Origin: Symsagittifera roscoffensis
Lineage: Eukaryota > Xenacoelomorpha > Acoela > Convolutidae
Assembly (NCBI RefSeq): GCF_963678635.1
Contig: NC_087064.1
Coordinates: forward strand, 55,624,338 to 55,688,337
Reading direction: 5' to 3'
DNA: 64,000 nt
Made by a program: the position numbers and the translations under genes
Notes under the pieces: generated by a model
Database searches by the model: none
The model's input: only the letters and a program-made list of their open reading frames with translations
What the model was told of the DNA's origin: nothing
Part shown: positions 46,141 to 58,523 of the stretch, piece after piece
Layout of the letters: every line of letters begins with the position of its first letter
Numbering within the stretch: position 1 is the first letter of the stretch

Positions 46141-47175
46141 TTATTAATTAGTAAGGTTGTTTAGATCTAGTGTACACCGGTTTGCGCGAGTTAGTTCCAG
46201 AATGAGAGCAACTGTATTCTAAGTTTAATTCAAATTGTTCTGGTGTTGAAACTACAAGTAGTTTCAACACTTTACAAATAAATAGGTTGCTAGTTTGATG
46301 GAGTATGATTGGTTAGTATTTAATATTTTATAGAGATAAAATATCATAACAATAACCAATGATAAATACTAGTTTAGATCTGGTTCCAGCCATCCGGGGT
46401 TAAAAGAGTTTTAGAATTTTGTTCTTTTATATTCATCTGCAATGGAGGATGGATGAAATTCGTTTGTATGTCGCGAGCATCATGTCGAGAGCAAATGGTT
46501 TGTTATGATCGTTTGTTCTTGTTCGGCGGAGAACTGTGATTCGATCTTGTTTGGGAATGGCGTGAAGCTCGAGTTTGGAGGGGATGCCTTGTAACTCGGA
46601 TCCGTACCTGTTGAACATCGAGGTGGTCATTGGTCTGATTCGATGAAGTCCTTTGCTGTGATTTCAAGTCGTACTTCAAATCCTTTGAGTTGTGATTGTG
46701 GGCGGCATATCGGTTGTGTTCAGCCATTCTGTGGTTTGAGTGTGATGGGGTTGTCTTAGTTTCTTGATGCTCGTTTTTTTGATTGTGTGTGATCTATGTA
46801 CTGCATTATATAATTTACATATAAAAGTTTTTGTTAGTTCTGTTTTTAGTTATGATTTTTTATTAGTTTTTATCACAAAAGCTTTTAATTTAGTTCTGTT
46901 ATATTTAAAGAGTTAGTCACCCTTGAGTAGCTCTTGTCAAAAATAGGGAGTGGGTCACAAAGCGTGTTTCGTAGCACGGTGGTTTAGGCCCGCTATAAAG
47001 TATGCTCAGGACGTCCTCTTCTGGTGGTTTAGGCCAGGAGTGAGGGTATGATTTCATGCTAGTTTTTTGTGGGGTCTGTTTTGTGTTAACCTTTTATGTT
47101 GTGTTTGTTACTGGTTTTTCCTTTTGTTGTTTTGGTTGTGTCCTTTTCCCGAAAAACCAAATTGTTTGGTCTGGG
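46141..47175. repeat. LTR-like repeat, copy C, at the 3' side of the Gypsy-type element
   Basis: Homologous to copies A and B, with an internal deletion of about 110 bp near 46480. From 46494 to about 47160 it is nearly identical to 40771-41440 of copy A. It is the copy nearest the minus-strand retroelement, so it is the best candidate for that element's 3' LTR. The pyrimidine tract at 47206-47216 (purine-rich on the element's sense strand) could be a polypurine tract, but the LTR end is not defined. Confidence 0.45.
46243..46270. other. 28-nt perfect hairpin, copy C, with two compensating pair changes
   Basis: GTGTTGAAACTAC, AA loop, GTAGTTTCAACAC. Relative to copy B, stem pair 4 is changed from C-G to T-A and pair 10 from T-A to C-G, and pairing is kept at all 13 positions. 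Confidence 0.85.
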
Positions 47176-49330
47176 TTTATCTTTCGACTTTTTGGTGTTT
47201 TATTCTTTCTTTTTTAGACTTATCAGTAGTCTTCAAAAGAATTAATTATCCAGTTCTTAAGCTGGTTCAATCCGGTTTGAGTACCGTGGGTCTTCTTTTC
47301 TTAGTCATGCTGTTAGTTTGTGGTCTATGGTGTTTAGTAAGCTGCGTTGGTTAGTTTGGAAAAATATATAATTCCTTTTCAACCGGAATAGAGGAAAGTT
47401 TGAAACTTGTTAATACTTGTTTGAGTTCTTGTTAGTTAAAGTTAAAACTTGAAATTCATTATTCTGAGCAATTCGTCGTGGTCGAGCAGTGCGAGTATGG
47501 ATAGAATTTGTGCGCAACTGAAATTTAGAAAGAATCTTCTTTCAAAAGGTTAGTACTGCTTTCAATTGTATAATTTTACTACTGATATTTTTAAACTTAC
47601 TTCTTCTTTGTAGGGGTTGAAATTATTAATCAATTTTATTGTATTTTAGATTTACTACATTAGGGAAAATTATTTATATATCAATTTACTACTGTGGGAA
47701 AGAAATTTTACTGCATCATTTAGTGCGGTTTGTTAATAGAAGTTTATAAATTATGAAAAAACTTCGAATTTTTATTTGATTTTTCTATTTATAAATGATC
47801 GTGATTTGACGGCTAAAGAAAAAGAAAAAACATTAATTAAAGAATGATTAGTTTTATTTCGATTTTGTTAGTTTTTAATTTATTCAATTCATACTTACTT
47901 AGTCAACGGGAAAGAGTCCTTGGGGGAAAACATTGTGGATGGCATCAGATGTCGTTATAGCTTTGCTAACATGCGAATGATGTTTTTAGTCTGAAGTAGT
48001 GGCCACAGCAATTGGAGTGCCTTAATGGTTTTTCGTTCTTCAGTGCCAATGGAAAATTCAAAAGGTGTGTTTTGGATAAGGTTAAAAAGCTTGTGATTAT
48101 ATTTAGTATTGTGTTAAATTCTAAAATTGAAACTTCGACAGGTTGCATGTATTCGCGCGGGACAATTAGTGGTTGGGTTTCTTCTACATTGAAGGTTTTG
48201 GTTAGGGCACAGAAAATATACCTCTGGGAGATGGGATCATAGTTGCGGAGGATGCCTTGAAAGTTAGTATCTTTAATGCAAAATGTGAACTTCAGAAAAA
48301 ACGGCGATGTGTATTTAGAGTTAATGAAATGATTTCTATGATGGGGTTGTCGTCATGGTGTATGTAAGTCAAAGTGATTTTGTATGAATTTATAATAAAT
48401 GTAAGTATGTGTTTATTTAGTTCTTAATATGATAACGTGTGAACAATGCAAATCTCGTTCTCTGGGTGTGAGGAAGTGGAAGGTTAGTGAAAAGGTTTCA
48501 AAAGCTTGAGTATCACAAAGTGCTTCTGTAATGATGTGATCAGGTTTTTTATCTATTGAACTGAGTGTGAAAATGTAAGGTGTTCGGATAAAAACTTTTC
48601 GGTTAGTTGCGGGTTAGCAAACTTGTCGTAATCGAGAAATTGATTAAGTTGGATGATATTATGATCGTAGTGCTCGATGGAATATTCGTTAGCTCGGGGT
48701 GCGGTTAACTTTTTTTATTAACTTTTTGTATCCTACGTGTGTGAATTGTCGAGGTGTTAGTGCTGTTGTTAGTCTGAAAAGGTCATTTTCATACTTTTCC
48801 ATTTCTTGCGGCGTGTTAATGAGTGGTAAACAAAGTGGATTTGAGCAGTGATAATATGATGCCCAATGGAGTGTGGGGATTCATACATGCTCATCGACAT
48901 AGTTGGGTAGTTCAGTGTTAGGGTCGGAGTAAGTATATGTATATTGAGGGAAGAAGGGTAAAAACAATTGAAGAAATTTGGTAGTATTTGTATGATCAGG
49001 ATGATTTATGTAGTCTCGTGCTGTTCCGGGTTTGGAGGGAAACGGGTGATTGGGAAATTTTCTTTTGAAAGTTCTGTAAGCAAGATTAGTACTGGATGAT
49101 AATTGAGTTGATGTTGAGGATTGGGCTAAAGAAGGGGTGTAATCTGAAGAAGGTGTGGGAGTTGGTGGGTTTGAAGACGTTTTGGTTGATGATAATTGAT
49201 GAATGGTTAGGGTTTGAGGGTGTTGTAATGGTTGTTGCAGTGTTATTAGGTTGTTTAGTTTGTATGATATCTGTGTGTCATCTGGGGAACTGTTGTTTGA
49301 GCGTTCATTCGTAAAAGGGGAGTATGTTGG
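47176..49330 (-). other. Retroelement 3' region, unidentified
   Basis: The plus strand is T/G-rich here, as throughout the element. Broken minus-strand frames (for example 48148-47966 and stretches in 48600-48200) look like former coding DNA but match no family I can name. A long hydrophobic plus-strand frame at 47067-47354 is a composition artefact. Confidence 0.35.
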
Positions 49331-49332
49331 TG

Positions 49333-50850
49333 TTACTTGGTAAATATGAGAGAGAGAGAGAGAGTAGAGGGGGTTTCATTTTTGGCTTGGAGGTGGATGC
49401 GTCGAAAGTGGGGTAGAGAAAATGTAGATGGGCTGGGTTCTGAATTATCGATATTGTCAGGGGTTTCTAAATCTGAATTGTCGAATTGGGAGATAATGTG
49501 AAAAACTGTGATGTCTGAGTTAGCATCAGAATCCATGCCGGATGATTTGTTAATGTGGCGTGATTCAGGTGGCGGGAAAGCAAAAAGTGGGATGATGAGA
49601 ACTGGGTTTTGGAGATTGGCTGGATGGGAAATTTAGCGGTGATGGGATCCAACTTGGTGGCTCATCTTGGGATAAAAAAATGATTGTTCTGAGATTGAAA
49701 AGTTGTGGTATGGGGCTGTTCGATTATTTGTTCATATGTATCGTCAATTTGAGGATGTTGTCTTACTATATGGTGAATTGGACTTTGTATATAATTAGAT
49801 CTTGAACTTGTAATATTTGTGAGTGCTAAATTTCTTAAATTTTTTATGGTACCAGTGATAATGGGTGATTATGATGTAATTTTGGTAATAGTGGTGCTGT
49901 GGGTGATGCGTTTGTAGTGTGTTATGATTCGTCATATGTGTTCGGTGTAGTTGATATTTTTGTATTATATTCTTTTATTTGTGCTCCTAAAAGTATTTTG
50001 TTTGTTGATATAGAGAAAATTCTAAAAAATCCTGCGAAAAGTATACGTGCTACGCTTGCTTATCGTTTTTTTTGTGTATGTATTGCGCATGTGTTATAGA
50101 TTTCTTTCAATAGAGAGAAAAGAAATCCCATAAAATTAAACAATGCGTATAATATAGTCAATCTTTCTAAGATGTAAGAGGGCCATCCTAGAAAGGCTAA
50201 AAATTCGTTTTTCAGATTTACAAAACTGAAAATATTGATTGGTGATAAATCCTGTGGTCAATATTTTTTGCCATTTAAACAATTTTAATCTTTAATATCT
50301 TTAAAACATCCGATGTAATCTTGTGTGTAAATGTCTGAAAATCCTGCTGTTTATGCAAGTTTGCGTAAGTTCTGATCTATTGATTGTCGTTGTATCGTGT
50401 CCATTTTTGAAAGCAGTTCCTGAAACTGTTGTGTACGAATGTGGTGTTGTATGTATGATTTAGAGTATATGTCGATCGATTGTAAATCGATATTCGGGTT
50501 GCGGGAAATAGCTCTAATGCTTTCAGGTGAACACTTTTTCAATGGTTGCATTATTGTTGGATATGGTGTGATTAGATAGTTTTTGTCTTCGTCGGGGTTT
50601 GATTGTACAACGTTGTGGCTATTTTTTGATCCACATGGGACTGCTGTATCCCAAAAAAAAGGTTCTTTGTGAAAGTGTATCAACAAACTGTACTTTTGTT
50701 TTTGTAGAATTTTGGGATTCTTTTATAACATCGTTTGTCTTCAAAAACAAACAATGGTGATACTTTTTTGGTGCAAGTGTAAAACCATAAAATGTTTCCT
50801 TGATAATTAAGTAAATTTGATCTGTTTCCGGATAATAAATATCCTGCATA
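49333..50850 (-). pseudogene. Envelope-like protein, C-terminal half with membrane anchor and tail
   Basis: Minus-strand frames 50849-50619 and 50686-50351 are in different phases but colinear. The second has a regular polar, helix-like stretch (SPESIRAISRNPNIDLQSI, then QFQELLSKMDTIQRQS). Next, in another phase, comes a hydrophobic segment at about 50215-50105 (FLAFLGWPSYILERLTILY, then ALFNFMGFLFSLL) that looks like a transmembrane anchor, followed by a Ser/Thr/Pro-rich tail to about 49330. An ORF downstream of pol with an ectodomain, anchor and tail is what env-bearing Gypsy elements carry. The glycoprotein family was not identified. Multiple frameshifts and stops show it is dead. Confidence 0.5.
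49348..49364. repeat. (GA)n microsatellite
   Basis: About eight GA units. Simple repeat inside the minus-strand Ser/Thr/Pro-rich tail region. Confidence 0.9.
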
Positions 50851-51359
50851 TGGTATTTTTAGTACTGCTAGTGCGAGTGATTGTAGAATCTGCGTTCTTT
50901 CGAGTTCACATAATTGGTGTAGTGTTTCTAGTTCTGATAATGACGTTTCTTGAAAAATTCAACTTATCGTGTAATCTAATTTCATGTCTAACGGTATGTC
51001 ATAATGAATTGCGCCAAAAAATGTGTTCTTCATGAGTGATAGTTCTTGTAAACGGTTACTTTCTGTATCTTGTGGTTTTAATTTTCCACCGGTTCTTCCT
51101 GCATTCTTTTGAAATTTTACTGAGACTTATGCGTTCTCATCAGTATATGAGTGGGATGTAGCCGTTTGGTGTATAATTAATTTTCCTGTATTCATGTCGA
51201 AACCGTTTTCGTATACGAAAAGAATTGCTGAATAATGCGTTTTGTAGAGTGGTTTGTAAAGTATTTACATACAAGTTCTGTTTCTGGGTAGAAATGGAAA
51301 CGTGTCAATTTATTCTCTAAATTATGGTTGTTTCTAAAGTTATAATTATGATGTCCAAT

Positions 51360-51955
51360 TTATTCCGGGCTTACATCTTCAAACGGGATTGATTCAATAA
51401 AGTTTTTTTGATAAAATTTTATCATTCTAGCGTGTATTTTTGCTACTTGAAATGTTGTACAGGTGTCTTCGGGGAACCAAGCGATTGCTGCTTGTGTGCG
51501 CGTAGCAGGATCGCCATATCCTTGGTCATTTTTGCAAGGGAGTCTGATTCCTTGATAAATTATAGTGTCGTCTTTTAAATCACGTGTTCGTTGTACTTTT
51601 TCAAGTTGTATTTTCCAATCAAAAAACATTATTTCTTGGTATCGTTTATTTTTGTATCTGCTTTACAATTTGAGGGATTGTTTGTTCCAACGTGTGGTAT
51701 CTAATTTTTAACATGGAGATCGTAAGTTAACCTTCCATTTGCTCCGTGAAATGGAATTTTGTTATCTAGTCTTATATGACCTTGGTATTTTTCAAGTTCA
51801 GCTTTATGTGCTAAGTCTGGAAAAACTTGAAAATTTACTAGTTTTCTGTTTGTGCTTTTATATGATATGATTTTTAGTCTCTTGGGTTCGTTTTTGCAAT
51901 CTTCAGGGCTGAGGTGTAATAACCTTTCGATGTTAAATTTGGTAGAAAGATTCAT
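51360..51955 (-). pseudogene. Envelope-like protein, ectodomain fragments
   Basis: Frames 51955-51701 and 51629-51360 are colinear. The second contains two Cys (LPCKNDQGYGDPATRTQ; WFPEDTCTTFQVAKIHARMI) in an extracellular-looking context. They sit between pol and the anchor at 50.1 kb. I infer they belong to the same env-like gene. The stretch 50850-51360 has only broken frames. Confidence 0.42.
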
Positions 51956-53160
51956 GGTCTAATCTGTTTTTATTACTATTTGAGAATTGTGAACAATGTA
52001 CTTTCTTTTCGGAAAATGTCGCTGTGAGTTTGTATCCTGTTAGTGTTGACGCTCTGGCTTTTGAGTATAACGTAGCTATTATGTTTGTGGTTTCTTTAGA
52101 TTGTGGTTCGGATTCACATTGTGTTACTATTTATAGCATAGTTATGTAGTGTTTTTTGTTCGTTTTCTTCACAATCGTAGTGTGATACTAAATTCCTGAG
52201 GTCCTGTGCGAGGAGAAGGATTTTGATTTGGTTCGGGGAAAAAATAAGAAAAAGAAGGTGTTGAAATGTGAATATCCTCAGAATGTACATGTGTATGATA
52301 ATCCTGAAAATGGGTTATAAAACTTTATGTATCCGATTTTGTTTTCAGTATTTCTATCGTATTTTTATACTACTTCTGTTGTTATAAATGAGGGAGGTAA
52401 AGATTGAGCTGTTATATTTGGAGGAGCTAATGGAAATGGGTGTTGAACAATATTTTTTAGTCTTACTGTAATTTCGAATTTTAGTGTGAGACTATTTTGT
52501 TGACTATGTTATGTTCCTATATATCTTTAGGGATATCTTGTCTATATTGTAATCTATTTAGTGCCCAGTTGTGTAATCTGCTACTTTCTTGATGTTGACC
52601 AAATAATGGTGGAGGTGCTACGAATGTATTCCAATCTAATCGCAGTGGTATATTATTAGATGGTTGTTCCTGATATCTTGAATCAAGATGGGTAGGAAAA
52701 TTTAGGAGACAAAGTGTTGGTGATATTTGACATAGAGAAGTTGTTTAAGGAAGGCAAATTGTTTCTGGTGAATTTGATAGTGTTGTATCAGATGAAACGT
52801 CAACTGGGTCGTTTATTAAAGTTGGTTCACCTTCAGTGTAGGTGTGCGTTGCCCAATATGGAAACATTCTGTAGTTACTGGGGGATTAAACGGGTTTTCT
52901 CGAAATTTTTCGGATGTGGGAGTTGAACCTAAGGAGTTTGATGGAATATTTGAAATGTTTTGTTGTGAAGCAATTGGGAGAGTATCTGGTAGTGTGCTGC
53001 TAGAAAAGTCTAGAGGATTTGGTGTTGATGATTGAGCTATATTAAAATGAACTCTGGGAGTTTAAAAATTCCTGTTTCGTCTCGGATGTATGATTTGTCT
53101 ATTTATTTCAAGCGTATTTTGATTTTGGCTAGTGTGTCTAACTCTATTAAGATCTTGTTG
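51956..53160 (-). other. Decayed retroelement DNA, no clear frame
   Basis: T/G-rich plus strand; minus-strand frames are short. Probably the upstream part of the env-like region. Confidence 0.35.
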
Positions 53161-53840
53161 TAGAGGTGGGTGTATGCTATATGTTGGTCCGTATTGTGGT
53201 TTGCTCAAAGGTGCGTGGCGAACAACTGGTTCCAATGGTTCGGATAATCGTGCGTGTCTTTCTTCAAAAGTATATAGATTGTCTTGGAAAGAAATGCGTG
53301 GATGATGAAGAGGATCATGAAGAAATGGATGATTGGGGATTTTGGGTTTTGTTGGCGTTGTTGGATTTTATTGGGATGTTGTCGGTGGGGACTGGTGTGG
53401 GCGTTGTTGATAAGCAATTTTGGAAGCTGAATTTTTTATGAAGAAGTTTTATGTTTACTATAGTATTCTTCAAGAATGTGATGATTGCCTTTTTTATACA
53501 TTTGCATATTGTCAATAACAGTGATGTTAAATTTGTGAGAAAAATTAGGAATAGTAGAAAAACATCGGCGCTACTAAATAGGTTTCGAAACCTCTAAATA
53601 GTTATTGAATTATCGTACCTGTGGAGGTTATCAAGGATTTTGGAAAGGTAAATATATATTTCGAATAGCGAATACAAAATTACAAAAAGGTTGCCAAAAA
53701 TAATTAAAAAAACTATTAAAGTTTCTAAGGTATCGGCGAAAAATATTATGAAAAATTTTAGAAAGGTAGAAGGTTTTAAAAAAAAGATTGGAAATAGTTT
53801 TTTGTGTTTGTCGACCGTCGCAGAAAGGAACATTTAAGAA
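53160..53840 (-). pseudogene. Hydrophobic minus-strand frames (possible N-terminal env or accessory membrane protein)
   Basis: Frame 53833-53594 is strongly hydrophobic (FLKFFIIFFADTLETLIVFL and more), with one or two possible membrane spans. Frame 53515-53315 follows with another hydrophobic start and a Thr/Pro-rich part, and 53417-53205 overlaps it. I cannot assign a family. Confidence 0.35.
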
Positions 53841-54800
53841 ATGATCCGTTCTGTCGAACTATTTTTTAATTTTTTTGGAGCTAAACTCGAGTGTGTTCGG
53901 ATTACTTAATGATTTTTTGACAAGTGGGTTGGTTTTTTTCCAATACTATTGAGGGGTTCTTTTATGGTGTCTGAGAGATCTTCTTGGTTTTGTTTTTATT
54001 TATAGGATGATTGGGGGAGAAATAATTGTACTTTAGGCTAAATGATCATGTGCTTTTTTGTTCTTTAGGCTAATTTAATATTTTTGCTTGGAGGGTTTTT
54101 GAGGTCTAGGTTGGGAAAATGTTGTTGATCTTTGTACTACTTGATAGCGGAGGGTTGTAATATTGAGAATGTGTTTATTTAAGTTGTCAATTTTTAGCGG
54201 TTTGCTTATTTTTGACCTGGAGGTCTTGAAGTTATAGTTATACTTATGCTTGGAGGTTTAATATTTGTCGTCTAATAAAGTGGTGTTGTTTTAAATAAGG
54301 TGATGACTCGGAAATATTTCTTTTGGCTGATTTTGAACTAGATTTGTTCAAGTGTTTTTTCAGCATGTTTTGTGAAAATTTATATGTTCAAAATGATTAA
54401 AAAGAAGGTGAAGATGTTAATTAAAACTAAAGTTGTTTTTGCAATTCAACCTTCTTTAATGTTTTAGATTGTGATATGAATGTTTTATAATTTTTTTGTG
54501 GCTGACTTCTAAGTCGTGATGATTCTCTATGTTCAAATTCCTCTTTTTCATCCTGTGGTAGAAGTTTTTCTATCTTTTTCTCTCTTTTTTCTTTCTTTTT
54601 GAGATGTTTTTGTCTCTGGTTTACGAGATAAATGGTGAACTAATTCTTTTTGTGGGGTTGGATTTGGATTCATATAATTGTCAGTGTTTTGATTTTGTTC
54701 AATATCTGAATTACTGTGAATAATTGTTAAATCTGTGAAGGATTATAATTGAGTTATTTCAAGGAGTGCGTATTCTTTTGGATAATAGGGTAATAGATTA
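53841..54800 (-). other. Spacer between integrase and env-like region
   Basis: No convincing frame. A Lys-rich stretch on the minus strand near 54560-54620 could be the integrase tail. Confidence 0.35.
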
Positions 54801-54802
54801 TT

Positions 54803-55870
54803 TCAATTCTGAACAAATTCTTTTTTACTTAAGTCAGTAAGTTTGTATGTTACATCAGTCAGTTTATCAATTATTTGATATGGTCCTTTTGGGAGTGGTT
54901 GTAATTTTTTGGAAATTCCTTTTTGTGTTGTGAAATTTGGAGTTAAAACAAGTATTCCGATTTTTGAATCTGTTGCTGGTATGAAGCGTGAATTGATTTG
55001 GTTATTTATGTTTTGCCTTTGTAACAAATTTTTGTTTAATTTTCGATAAATTTCATTATGTTTCTTATCTCTAATTAAAATCCATTCGGTATGTGTACCA
55101 GAAACTATTTTTTAAATTTTGTGGATGATGAAAGTGGTATTCATTATGGGTACGTAGTGGTAAGTTGTAACATATAGAATCTCTATTTGGTTGACAATAA
55201 CCTTGTGTAATTTTATAGGCAATTGCTGTAAACATTATTGATTTTCGTGGTTGTTGGTTAAATACCAATTCATATGGTGATATTCCTAGTGTTGTTGTAA
55301 TTTGTGAAGTATAGAATAAGGGGGATAACTTTGCATCTGTCGACCATTCGGTGTATCTTGTATCATTTCCATTAAGGATACATCTGAGCTGTTCTTGTAA
55401 TGAACGGTTCATACCTTAGACTAACCCATTTGTCCAAGGTGCATGAGATGTACCTGGTTTATGTTTAATTATATATAAGTGGCATAGTGTGATAATTTCG
55501 TTGTTAATAAACTCAGTGCCATTGTCTGTGACTAGTATTTCGGGTACTCCGAATTTAGCTATCCAAGGTTTGTAGAGTGTTTTATATGCATAATAAGCAT
55601 TACAATATGATTGAAATATAGACTTTGTCTTTTAAAACCTTGTTGTTCTGTAATTTGTTTTTGATTTGGCTAGGGTTTATTTAATTGGCTTATTATACAA
55701 TCGTTTCAGAATACTTTGATCCAAATGGTGCATTTGGGAAATGAAAACTTTGAATAAAGTTGGAGTATGTCTTTTCTGATCCTGAATGACCCTTGGTATG
55801 TAGGGTATGTGAAGTATTGAATGATATTAAAATCAAACTCAAAGGTAGACAAGGTACTTTAAAATCAGGT
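54803..55870 (-). pseudogene. Gypsy-type integrase, decayed
   Basis: Reading the minus strand: an H-x3-H zinc-finger-like block (HTLHTKGHSGSEKT) near 55800-55760. Then the core with VPEILVTDNGTEFINN around 55545-55500, which includes the second catalytic Asp. Next is TSHAPWTNGLV near 55450, where the expected Glu is replaced by a stop. Then 55412-55071, with the core's C-terminal part (LGISPYELVFNQQP). Last is 55027-54803, with KLQPLPKGPYQIIDKLTDV, a GPY/F-type C-terminal module. The zinc-finger Cys pair and first catalytic Asp are not recognisable. It is inactive. Confidence 0.8.
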
Positions 55871-56302
55871 GTCTGATATTCTAAAATATCTGTGTTTTCA
55901 TTTATAGTGTTTTTTTTTGAATTTTCTGAAATATCTAAGGAGTGTTTTGTTTCCTAAGATTGTGTTATCAGCTTTGATTGGTTTAGTTTTATATTTGTGC
56001 CATGATTTTAGTTGATACTTTTGTGATAATTCCAGTTTATTTTTTCCTGTTGTCGGTAGAAAAATGATTTCTACTTCTATCTTTGATAGGGGTACTGTGT
56101 CAAGTGGGTCATGAAGATTAAAAACTTGATCGTGTATTTTGAATCATTTGGTAACGGTCCTGATAAATAATTATATCAGTTAGATTATTCTTTTCAATTA
56201 AAAAAAATGGGTAATTTTTATGTGGTTGTTGTTTAACTCGTTTTTGTTAGGTAATAATTTTGATCCAATGTGAATATGGAATCGGCTTAAATGTAGATGT
56301 AC

Positions 56303-57041
56303 TTAGTTAGCAACTTCATAGTGGATGTTTTGACAATTTAAATATAGTGGAAAGTGTTGTAGATTGTTTATTTGTGATTGATCTATGTCAGTTTTTACTG
56401 CATATTTACATTCCATTCGTGGTGAAGTTTCATCTTTTGCAAGATAGAAATTTTTAATTTGTGGTATTTCAACTTTTGTTTTTCTTGTTAGTAGTTCAGG
56501 TGGTGTATTTCTACTAAGAGTATCAGGTAGTGCAAGGTTTTTTCGTGCTGTCCATACTATGTGTAAATTTGGAAATTCCATTGAAAATAATTGAAATTTG
56601 TAAATTCTATGGTTTGGATTTGATTTTTGTGTAAAAAGAAATTTGATAGGTTTATGATCCGTGAATAAAACTGTTGGATGTTTTGATCCAAGTATCAAAA
56701 ATTCGTATTCTGTAAGAGTGTATATTATAGCTGTGCATTCTCTCCTTAGAGTAGAGAGTCTTAATTCAGCTTTTGTAAATAGGCGAGAATTTGCTGATAT
56801 GAGATTCATTTTATTTGTTCCATTGTGAGATTGTAGTAATGCGGCACCGATTCCAAAATTTGAAGCATCGCACATTGCAAAAATGGTTGATTGGGGTCTG
56901 AAATTGTGTTTGAAATTTGTTCTGTGAGAAGTTTTTTGGTTTCTTCAAATCATGTCTGGTGTTCTGTTGTCCATTCAAAATTATTCTGTTGTCTGAGAAT
57001 GTTATAGAATGGTCTTTAGTATAATTGCATTTTATATACAT
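56303..57041 (-). pseudogene. Gypsy-type RNase H and RT connection domain
   Basis: Frame 56875-56303 (190 codons) is one of the best preserved of the element. It has CDASNFGIGAALLQ (first acidic residue), LRRECTAIIYTLTEYEF (Glu region), LFTDHKPIKFLF (Asp) and LPDTLSRNTPPE, the usual end of Ty3/Gypsy RNase H. The catalytic acidic residues appear present. Frame 57041-56811 joins it to the RT in another phase. In the element it degrades the RNA strand during reverse transcription. Confidence 0.88.
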
Positions 57042-57640
57042 ATTTTTTTAGGAAGCTGAACATTCGAAAGAATTCTTGGATTTTCTTTTTGTTTGAAGGT
57101 GGCTGGACTTTTTGGATTGCATCTATCCATGATTGCAATGGGGTTATAGTGTTTTTCTCTATAATGTGTCCAAGAAATTTTACGCGTGTTAAGAAACAAT
57201 GTGATTTGTCTGGGGCTACTTTCATGTTTTCGTTCTGTAATATTTGATGATACATTTCTAGAACTGCGAATATTTCATCTTTGGTTTGTGATTGCATGAA
57301 GACAGCGTCTAAGTATGTAATTGCATTTTTCTTGAGAATAAGTGGTCTAAAAAATTTACTCATAAATGCTGAGAAGTCTGCTGGTCCTATGGTTATGCCA
57401 TAGAATAATCTAATGAATTCGTATCGTTGATTTCCGATAACAAATTGTGTTAATCGTCGTGATTGTTCATCCAGTGGCATTTGATTATATGCACTATTCA
57501 TATCTGCGGTTTTGAAGTATTTACCGTTTATTTCTGTTAAAAATACTTGAATTGGTTCTATAGGCCAATTACATTTTGATTCATCAATGAGTGAATTGAG
57601 ATATCTAGCGTCTAGAACTATTTTAGTGATTCTCCTTTTA
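57016..57640 (-). pseudogene. Gypsy-type reverse transcriptase
   Basis: Frame 57501-57016 (161 codons) begins in the DxxxAYxQ region (NSAYNQMPLDEQSRRLTQF) and continues with a YEFIRLFYGITIGPADFSAFM block. Then comes YLDAVFMQSQ where Ty3/Gypsy enzymes have YxDD, and finally KSHCFLTRVKFLGHII, all in family order. The second catalytic Asp is therefore replaced by Ala. The upstream LDxRxLN part (about 57640-57505) lies in a different phase. The gene is frameshifted on both sides. Confidence 0.9.
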
Positions 57641-58114
57641 CTAGATTAATAACAGGGTCGATAAAGGTGTTTTTTTTGGCTTTTCTTCTTTATTTACTGG
57701 AGATATATTTTTATATTGTTCTAGAATGTCAAGTAATCTATTATCTTTGTCATGTAAATGGATTGGTACTTTGCTTGCTCTTTGTTTTTTAGAAACTGCA
57801 TCAGGTTTCAAAGGTAGATGTAGTGGTGAAATTGATTTTCCAACGTCGAATTTAGATGTGGCATAAACTCTTGGGTATCTTAATAATAAATCGGCTAATT
57901 TTTCAAATTCATTCTTTGTTCTTTGAGAGTGTTGAGAATTGAACATTGTCAAGAATTTTTGTTGTTCTTCTGTATAGTGTGATATTTTGAATGTTGGTTT
58001 AAAATAAGGTGTTTTAGTGAAAAATTCTGTATTTCTTTTTTTGTTGCTTATTATATTTTTTATTGATAATTCTTCGTCAAGAATTGTTGATTGACATATA
58101 TCTAATAGCTGCAA
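57641..58114 (-). pseudogene. Gypsy Pol linker between protease and RT
   Basis: A 157-codon frame. The C-terminal two thirds (LADLLLRYPRVYATSKFDVG, then PLHLPLKPDAVSKKQRASKV) is the conserved segment that precedes RT in Ty3/Gypsy polyproteins. The N-terminal third (MQLLDICQSTILDEEL and onward) is duplicated at 62188-61976. Confidence 0.8.
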
Positions 58115-58523
58115 TATATTATTTACTTTTTATGCTACTTCTTTTGTAGGAGAAGTTGTAGCGTTAGTTTCACAATATCCTAGGAGTCCTAGAGGTAGGG
58201 TTATTTTATATGGTCAATTATTGTAAACATTTTAGAGAAATAATGTCAGAATTTGAGTTTTTCATCTATTTTATGGATGAAATTGTTACCCTAAAAAATT
58301 TATGAATTGGTCTAAACTTAAGGTCAGACATATCGAGTTGTTGTCTTTTTTTATTTTTGTCATTTTGATGAACTTGTTTGATCGGAATTCATAGATGTAT
58401 CCCGAGAGTGTTTTAGGATGTTTTCTTTCTTTATTCTAAATGGGGTAAAGTTTTGAGAAAAACGGTGGTTGTTTGTTCATTCTTTGGAAGAATATTAGAG
58501 CGGTGTTATGCATTCTTGTATAT

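Noticed and set aside
47067-47354. 95-codon hydrophobic plus-strand frame resembling a membrane protein
   Set aside because: T/G-rich composition of the retroelement's antisense strand gives Phe/Leu/Val/Cys-rich translations everywhere in this region.
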